Part shown: positions 57,634-64,000 of the stretch, piece after piece
How the letters are laid out: each line of letters begins with the position of its first letter
How positions within the stretch are numbered: position 1 is the stretch's first letter
Source: Gonapodya prolifera JEL478
Taxonomy: Eukaryota > Monoblepharomycota > Monoblepharidomycetes > Monoblepharidales > Gonapodyaceae
Reading direction: 5' to 3'
DNA length: 64,000 bases
Assembly: GCA_001574975.1 (NCBI GenBank)
Contig: KQ965819.1
Span: forward strand, 45,636-109,635
Translations under genes and position numbers: made by a program
Notes under the pieces: generated by a model
Seen by the model: only the letters and a program-made list of their open reading frames with translations
What the model was told of the DNA's origin: nothing
The model's database searches: none

Positions 57634-58264
57634 ATGGAGTTCAACCAAGAGCTGGCATACGAACTCGATTGGGCAATAAACGGAGACGTCCACACCGTCA
57701 AACATTCAACAAAGGACCGGCCAGAAGAAGTGGAAACAACCAAAATCAAACAAGGACGATGACAAGTACGAAGTCGGAAGCGAAACGACATGGACCTCCA
57801 CTGACGACATGGACATTGACGAACATCAACCTCCTCCCTGATCAACCGTCTTGAGGACCCTCAAAAAGACAGCCACTATCCTCACGTCAGAGGCTTCCCC
57901 GTTCCCGACTCCCCAACTGGAAATCACAGACAGCGTCCCTTGGACCTGTAAGGACTGTGGACTACCTCTAACAAGGGGTGTTACAGGGATCTCTTTCTGC
58001 AATCAGCGATGTGAGAACAAGCAAAAACGGACAACAATGGCCAAGTGTTTGTCAACGGACCCTACACCATGCTCGCAGTCCGGTCTCGCAAAGTACACGG
58101 GCTACTGCACGAAGCACGTGCACTTGGGAGGATACGCCACGCTGTGTACGTGTGAGATCTACGGACCAAACAAGAGCATGTGCTACTGGTGCAATATGAG
58201 AAGGAGAGCTCAAGAGAAGAAAGGTGCAGTCCAGAGTGGCAAACGTGTCAAGACATCTGGTTGA
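57634..58264 (+). pseudogene. Zinc-ribbon-like ORF of the mobile block (frame-shifted)
   Basis: It begins MEFNQELAYELDWAINGDVH (ATG 57634). After a frame change it continues as an acidic stretch (NKDDDKYEVGSETTWTSTDD), then in a third frame (57851-58264) as a Cys-rich domain: WTCKDCGLPL, ISFCNQRCENK, CLSTDPTPCSQSG, YTGYCTKHVHLGGY, TLCTCEIYGPNK and MCYWCNMRRR. The spacing suggests two or more zinc sites. Family not recognised. It lies between the transposase and the helical ORFs below and may be the N-terminal part of the same protein. Confidence 0.4.
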
Positions 58265-59549
58265 AACAGTGCCTGCCGAACAGGTCCCGCGACCAAGGGG
58301 AGAGGAGAGAAGACGTGACGCCCAAGAAGAAGCCCAAGAAAAGCAACCTGCCTCAGTTCTCCGAGAATGAGATGGCAGTGGCAAGGTCTTTTACAGTGAC
58401 CAACCCAAGAGAGATCTTCGCGTCCATTGCCGTGTTGCGCAACCGCGGCCTTCCCCTCTCCATGGACTTGCAGGAAGTGACTCCGGCTAGTGCGGTCAAC
58501 TTGCAGCTGACTGCCCTCACCAACCTGTATGGCGTCGGACCCCACTTGGGAAGAGCAGCTGCAAAAGTAATTATGGACACGTACCTTGTGGAGCCTTCCG
58601 CCAACTTTGTTGCAAGGGCCAGATTCCGTGACCTGGGGTTTTTGGACCACACTATTTGTCATTTTCTTGGAGCAGTCAGGCTGTTGGCTGAGCTGCTTGT
58701 CTTGCCTGACGTCGCGGCAACAAATTGGCTCCGTCCGAGGCAGCGTGCTCTGCCCAGCTTGGAGCAGATTGTCAATCATGCGGGTGTTCACAGACAGTTT
58801 CAAGAGGCGTTGACAAGAGAGCTCCGCTCTCCACAACTGGTCCTCGGGAGAGATGGTCCAGAGCTTTTCAAGGGGCGGTGAATGCCGTCATTCCCACTCG
58901 AACCGGAGCTCTCAGAACTGCGACGCTTAAGCTTCTACTTGCTTCTCAAGAGTGGTATCGGGAGGCGTATCTGAGCTCCTTCAACATAGACAGTTCCACT
59001 GGCACTGCTCTTTTGGTTGGTGGTACGATTGGACCGACGAAGAGGAGCAGGACTTCAAAGACCAGAGTGGCTGCAGAGGCTTGCTTGGCTCAAGCCAGAC
59101 CCATTGTGGACGTGTTGCATGAGTGTATGAGGAAGGGACAGTACGAACATGTTGGAGGGACAGACGCCAAGACCCTAGCGCAGCTGTCTTTGATCCCCTT
59201 TGTGTCCGAAAGGGACAAAGTGTTCGAGCTACACCCCGCTCCTAAAACTCAACCTCAAAAGGGCAAACAAGCAACAGGGAAAGATGACGGAGGGAAGAAG
59301 ACAAAGAAAGGCAGGGGCAAAACAATGGCGGACAGCAAGTTCCGACAGTGGTTCTATCTGGCGATCGTGCAGAACACGCCGGTTCCCAACATCCCCCCCA
59401 AAGGAGTCATGCTGGCAGAGTACCGCTGCCGATTTTGCAATCAGGCGTACCACCCAACCAACTCTCCCACTTCCAACAGTAACGTGATCGCTGGGACAAA
59501 CTACGCAGAGTGTTTGGAGTTTTCGGACCTTGTCTCATGGACTCGTTGA
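58265..59549 (+). pseudogene. Helical ORF of the mobile block, one frameshift
   Basis: Frame 1 runs from KKPKKSNLPQFSENEMAVAR to TGA at 58881. Frame 3 takes over near 58870 and continues (NAVIPTRTGALRTATLKLLL ... KSRTSKTRVAAEACLAQARP) to TGA at 59549. The later part has a Lys-rich linker (KGKQATGKDDGGKKTKKGRG) and another Cys pair (YRCRFCNQAYHP). The overlap and the natural continuation suggest a single original ORF with a small indel. No known domain. Basic residues fit nucleic-acid binding, by inference only. Confidence 0.4.
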
Positions 59550-59591
59550 TACATTGTCCAGTGAACAAACGAGGGCTTTCTTCTTCAAGGG

Positions 59592-61529
59592 GGTATAAGG
59601 GACCAGTCTGGACTATCTGAAAGCGCGGGAGAGGACGTAAACGGACAAGAGAGCAGAGACGACAAAAGCGGTGATGACAGCAACAAAAGCGACGGTGACA
59701 ATGGAGAGGGAGAAGGAGCGCCTGACGCATCTCGCAGGAAGAAGAGAACGACTGTTGTCACATTGCTCACGGAGAGACTTGCCTATTCTGGGAGGGACAT
59801 TCCAGACTTTCCGGTAGTCATCCGTCAGACGCATCAAAACGTACGGCTCGTCAAGGACATGGCCTACCTCTGCCTCAAGTACATTGTGATCGAACACTTG
59901 GAGAATTGACAGTTCCCAGAGCTGTCGGATAAGGCCGTTTGCAACATTGCGCATGCTGGTGAGTGTTTTCTTTTGCTCAACAGCAAGCGTGGTGTTGGAG
60001 GACAGAACGGTCCATTGACCACGGTCTCTTTCAACCCCCAGTGTGCGTTGCCAGGTTCAAGCTGTGCCCTGCAGGGGACAGGTTCAATACGGAAGCGTGG
60101 GACCAGGTGCCGGACTTCAAAGATTTGGGACTCCAGTTTCAGAGCGACCTTGGGTGGATGACCCCAGACGACTTTGCCCACCACCCGCGGATCAAGCAGA
60201 TCCTACCGTCATGGTTCTCGCCATTGGCAAAAAGGTGGAGACAGGACGAATGCAACCTCGTCCGAAAACACCTCTTCGCCGTCGTCTGCGTTCAGATGCA
60301 GACGGCTCTGAACTCGGCGTCCGTTCCACATGCCTATCACGTCGTGCTCAAACGCTGGCTCACGGATAGGCTTCTCACACAGGAAGCGGACTTTTTTGGG
60401 GAGCCAAAGTACCATGGCGTTCCCTTAGTCATCAACTCAGTGCTCAAGAGGACGTTGGCACGGCACGTTGCAAGAGGGAAAACTGACCTGGGCCTCACAA
60501 ACAACCTGCCGTTGTGGAAAAAGGTCAAAAACCACCTCCATCAATACATTCCCGTCCTCCGAAGGGCGTCAAAGCTCTACAACTCAACCGTGCACATCGT
60601 CGCGGGGCATGGAGCCACCATCCGTGCCGCAAAGGGGACCATATTGCTCAGTTTCAAGTTGTTTGTGCGTGGTAGTGATGAGGATGGGAGAGGAAAGGTG
60701 TTTGACGGATCTGGGAAGCTGCTGGAGAGGGTCGCCAGGTTCCTCGGCTGGGAGCTTGCGCGGTTCGTTGCAGAGACGACCCGACCCATGACATTGAACA
60801 AGTTTTCTCAGCTTGAGGATACCCTATCTCAGGATCTCGCCAACAGAGCAAGGCTTCGCTTTGTGCGGGAGCTCATGCGCAGAGTGGCGGAACTCACTGC
60901 GTCTCAGACAACGAGAACGTCCCGCGTTGCGCTGCTCGTCGTCAGCTTTCTCGACATGACCTTTAAGGTGCTAGTGGAAGAAGGAGGGCTGTTTGCAATG
61001 CAGCCGCCTGTTGAACAGCCGGTTGGAGAGCCGATGCCCCTCTACCTGGAGGAGGTGTGCAAGAGAATGACGGCCATTGTGAGGAGGGACAATCCAACAA
61101 AGAAGACAACAAAAAAGAAGCGGAACATGACCGTTTATGGCAGTGACATCAACAACCACTGAGAGCGGCTCCGCCGAGCCGTATTTGACTGCTTCAGTGC
61201 GCAGCAAGGCCAGCAGAGCTACGTACAGACTGTCAACAACCACTGCCGTCGTGGCCTTGAGAGCGTTTCAAGCACATTCAGAAGGATGACGATTGGAGCC
61301 GGCTTTTGCTTTGCGAACGGTCGACAAGACGTCCGGTGCGGAGAATCAGAAGCTCGTGAGGAGCGTCCAGCAACTGTGCTCGCCTGAGAGGATGGGGTCT
61401 CTGGCTGCTGACATTGACATTGACTGGATCCTTGCGACATTTGCGAACTGCAGGGTCTCAGCTGACGCGCTCATGGACGGAAGTTGCCCCGGATGGGAAG
61501 ACCTGGTGGTGCTCTCCAGTTACAAGGAG
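59592..61529 (+). pseudogene. ORF preceding the Fanzor-like frame, with stops and frame changes
   Basis: After an acidic lead (ESRDDKSGDDSNKSDGDNGE), the helical stretch VVIRQTHQNVRLVKDMAYLC runs to TGA at 59907-59909. The frame continues QFPELSDKAVCNIAHA into a good intron (GTGAGT 59959 to CAG 60041, phase kept) and on to a long exon: VARFKLCPAGDRFNTEAWDQ ... HIVAGHGATIRAAKGTILLS ... LELARFVAETTR-type helices. TGA at 61160-61162 interrupts it, with NNH-stop-ERLRRAVFDCFSAQQ following. Near 61290 the frame changes again and reads ADIDIDWILATFANCRVSAD up to YKE, exactly where the MITE inserts. Helical 'VRLVKDMAYLCLKYIVIEHL' sequence resembles N-terminal helices of Fanzor proteins; this is an inference. 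Confidence 0.4.
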
Positions 61530-62020
61530 TAAGGCCCTGGACGAGTGGGTAACTCGTCACTTTATTGTCAACTTGTACTCACCTAGTGTATTGTGATACT
61601 GTACTCGTCACTTGTCTAAAAGTTCGATGCAAACTTGCAACTCGCGAGTATACTTGCGAGTATACTTGCCAATATATGTTCAAAAAAAAACATTCAAACC
61701 TTGCCCACAGAGCAGGTACCAAAAGCAGAGCACCAAACATTTTTATCATGTATTTTTTACATGTAGTTATTGTTATTTTGCACCTTCATTGCTTTCAAAA
61801 CATCAAAATTCCTGAGTTGGACGGTGTGAGAGACAGGCTAAAAGCATGCAGCGGGCAAGTAGACCCGGCTAAATCATTTTAAGCAAACTCACAAGTGTAC
61901 TCGCGAGTTTGAAAATTTGTACTCGCAACTCACCAAAATTTATTAGCATCAACTCAACTCGTACTCGCGAGTTTATACTCGGCAAGTAGGCAAGTTTATA
62001 CTCACTCGTCCGGGGCCTTA
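61530..62020. mobile_element. hAT-like MITE, 491 bp, inserted in the Fanzor-bearing block
   Basis: The left end taaggccctggacgagtg (61530) and the right end cactcgtccggggcctta (62020) are inverted repeats with two mismatches in about 18 bp. TAAGG fits the YARNG terminus of hAT elements. Flanks are acaaggag (61522-61529) and acgaggag (62021-62028), an 8-bp target duplication with one mismatch, the hAT length. The interior is AT-rich with many actcgcgagt/gtactcg words (subterminal repeats typical of transposase binding). No ORF of its own. Removing the element and one flank copy joins YKE to VWDALRRKRTAIIAARKKK in one frame. Confidence 0.85.
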
Positions 62021-62028
62021 ACGAGGAG

Positions 62029-64000
62029 GTGTGGGACGCGCTAAGGAGAAAACGGACTGCCATCATCGCCGCGCGGAAGAAAAAGGAAGACGTGGTGAAA
62101 GTTGAAGGAGCAGTACAAGCGAGCAGGAAGCCCACTCCATATAGACGCATAAAGAGGACATTGACCGGTTTCGTGCGAGACGGCGTAGCGGAAATCTTCG
62201 ACAGACACCTTTGCAAGCAGAAGAGCAGTTCTGGACACGTTTGGATCAGGCAAACACCTCATCAGCAACAATTGACGACTCGAACTCCAAAACTTTGTCA
62301 GGAAGCTCCGAGCGTTGGTCGATCCAGCCCGCCAGTGCATGGTCGCCAAATCAGCGACCCAGGACGCCTCCAACACGTTCCTCCGCAACGTCCGATTGGC
62401 GCGGATTCGACTCAACCTGCGACCCAGACAGGTGGATTCGGAGGACGTTTCGGACGGGGCATCCGCGTCGAGCGAATCCGGCCGGGATCTCCAGCCCACC
62501 GAGAATTCGGCACCTTCAGACGGAGACGTCAACAAGAAGACGCAGAAGAAGAGGGAGAGGAAAGACCGGTTCGCGGTGGCACCCAATCCTGGAAACGGCT
62601 TCGGAGCGCTCAGGATTGACTCAGTGACAGAGCTCTGGATGCTCAAGAAGATGGCCTACTTTCAAAATCTGTTGGCTGGAATGTACACGGCCTACAAGGG
62701 AATCTTGAGGTCGTACCTGTGGAACTGCGGCAAGCTGGTGACGAACACTCATCTACCTGGAAGCGATACTGCACCACGCCCTTTCAAGAGCGTGGTCGTC
62801 ACCAACGCAGAGTGGCAGATCACCTTTGCCAATAGAGAGAGCTTGGCAGTCGCCCGCGCTCCTCCCGACGCGACGGACACGGACTTTGATTGTCCCTCGA
62901 AGAAGGTGCCTCAACATCGATACCACCCGTCGAGCATGCTCAGAGCTCAGGAGCGTCAGATGCACGCTCTGCGTCGACCCATGACAGCTTCGAGGGAGAT
63001 GATCTTTTACTTTGACCCGAATCAAGGGTTGTCCAACCACAAGCACAACCGTCCCACGGTGGGGTTGGATCTCCTTCCCGAAACTGCGACCGGACGCTCC
63101 GCGGGGAGGACGAACAAGAAGTGGGCGGTGGAACGGAACGTGCGGTACATGGACACTGGGAGAGCTGCGGATGACCAGGAGATCACCAACCCAAAGTCGC
63201 GAGACGTGGAGGTCCACGGGAGAATCACCACGAGGGGTTTCCACCACAACAGGGGGCACCACTACGCCATGTGGGTCGCGGACGTTATGCGGACCCTCTC
63301 GCGGATGGGTGACAGCACGTCCATGGACGACGCTGCTGTGCAGTTTGTGGCAGAACTGATACTCGATCAGCCTCCTAGGACGTTCCAAAGGGTAAGTAGC
63401 AGTATGGGACAGGTTAGGATGGGACAGGTGGAGAGATGTGAGATGTTTTAGAGAGATGTGTATTGGTCTAGCTAGATGAGGCTCTGAACATATAAATAGT
63501 GGTGCCTGAGGCTACCTTTTAGCCCCATCCGACTCAAGGCTATAGTAGTATTCACTAACCCCTTTCGAGTGTTAGTTCCACTACAAGTTACGCACCGGTC
63601 AAGTGAAGGCAGAAGGGTGGAAGACGGTCAAGAAAGCCATTCTCCTGGAGGACGAGCGAACGCAGACTCTGCCACGAGGTGACACATCCGTGTCTGGGCG
63701 ACCGAGGGTGGAAGCGTGGGACTCTGGCGCGACTCTTCAACGAGCGGTCGGAGAGGGGACGATGCGCGAGTACGTAAGAGCCGTCTCGCGGGACTGGACG
63801 TGGAGGCGACTGTTTGCCGATCACGACATCTTCCACGAACTCAAGTTCCGGACGTACTCGCAGAGCCAACGGGTCGTCATGGAGACGGTCAGGAAGCACG
63901 TCCTCGCTCCCGTCAAGGAAACCATCCGCAGCGGCATCCCAGTAAACACGGTCACGCTGGTGTACGGCGGAGCGTCGTTCAATCCCACCTCCCGAGGTCA
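62029..64000 (+). pseudogene. Fanzor-like (eukaryotic TnpB/OrfB-type RuvC) protein, 3'-truncated by window end
   Basis: It continues the upstream ORF (VWDALRRKRTAIIAARKKKE...RTLTGFVRDGVAEIF). The frame shifts near 62211-62280, where TGA 62273-62275 lies in the downstream frame. The main frame is 62276-63390: LELQNFVRKLRALVDPARQ, ELWMLKKMAYFQNLLAGMY, VVVTNAEWQITFANRE, REMIFYFDPNQG (a RuvC-I-like DPN, Asp codon 63014-63016) and RITTRGFHHNRGHHYAMW. An intron (GTAAGT 63391 to TTAG 63573) keeps frame into FHYKLRTGQ ... DWTWRRLFADHDIFHELKFR, TYSQSQRVVMETVRKHV and VTLVYGGASFNPTSRG, open to the window end. The RxRTYxxxQR block followed by a YG-ASFxPTxRG strand is characteristic of Fanzor C-terminal halves. 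The zinc-finger/RuvC-III part would lie past 64000. Assignment by eye only. Confidence 0.5.

Noticed and set aside
1-64000. Nuclear reassignment of TAA/TAG to Gln
   Set aside because: MCCC2 ends at the conserved FGVFRM with TAA, and ALG8, TatD-like, OMA1 and carboxypeptidase end naturally with TAG or TAA; no conserved gene has an internal TAA/TAG.
1-64000. CRISPR arrays, rRNA genes, bacterial operons
   Set aside because: No regularly spaced short repeats, no rRNA-like sequence, and genes are intron-split with eukaryotic signals.

Overview
The window looks like nuclear DNA of a zoosporic (chytrid-type) fungus. Genes are dense and split by many short introns (mostly about 50-80 nt, GTGAGT/GTAAGT donors, YAG acceptors), with micro-exons of 12, 14 and 18 nt. 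They include the N-glycosylation enzyme ALG8, a mitochondrial methylcrotonyl-CoA carboxylase subunit, and a clear SSNA1/DIP13 orthologue. SSNA1 is a basal-body protein expected only in flagellate-bearing lineages. No species is claimed. Single-copy conserved genes end naturally in TAA, TAG and TGA, so the nuclear code is standard.

Layout. 1-7.25 kb: a tandem array of four or five related multi-membrane-segment genes on the + strand, all damaged, with a broken ankyrin-repeat gene between copies on the - strand. 7.36-13.24 kb: - strand genes for SSNA1, ALG8, an unidentified CxxC protein and a secreted lysyl-oxidase-like enzyme. 14.2-14.8 kb: a MULE-like MITE. 15.2-17.2 kb: a secreted M14 carboxypeptidase. 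17.2-25 kb: gene-poor, with a U2 snRNA-like fragment, a dispersed repeat family in three copies, low-complexity DNA and one TauD/TfdA dioxygenase gene. 25.03-28.83 kb: a peroxisomal (C-terminal SKL) long-chain acyl-CoA synthetase with an assembly gap in its first exon. 28.9-37.9 kb: four - strand genes in series (MCCC2, OMA1-like protease, TatD-like nuclease, a single-pass receptor-like protein with two SH3 domains). 38.3-44.5 kb: a voltage-gated K+ channel and a PhoD-like phosphatase on +. 44.7-47.4 kb: a degenerate kinase-like gene. 48.2-50.4 kb: a C2H2 transcription factor.

50.9-64 kb is foreign-looking. An AT-rich island with a 35-nt poly-T tract and a diverged internal duplication is followed by a minisatellite and then a large mobile-element-like block. 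That block holds an IS630/Tc1-like DDE transposase (third catalytic residue changed to Lys, one in-frame TGA), a chain of unfamiliar ORFs with cysteine clusters, and a reading frame that resembles Fanzor (eukaryotic TnpB-like, RuvC-type RNA-guided nuclease) and runs off the window end. A 491-bp hAT-like MITE with a near-perfect 8-bp target duplication sits inside the block. The in-frame stops there are all TGA and the transposase E-to-K change lies at a CpG, which suggests decay by CpG deamination.

How the genes work together: most of the conserved genes are ordinary housekeeping or secreted-enzyme loci. Acyl-CoA synthetase (fatty-acid activation) and MCCC2 (leucine breakdown) are convergent neighbours, 112 bp apart, but nothing shows a functional cluster. 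Gene models were spliced by eye. Models whose exon lengths were summed and close in frame are SSNA1, ALG8, the lysyl-oxidase-like gene, carboxypeptidase, TauD-like and TatD-like. The others are spans with the exons I could recognise.
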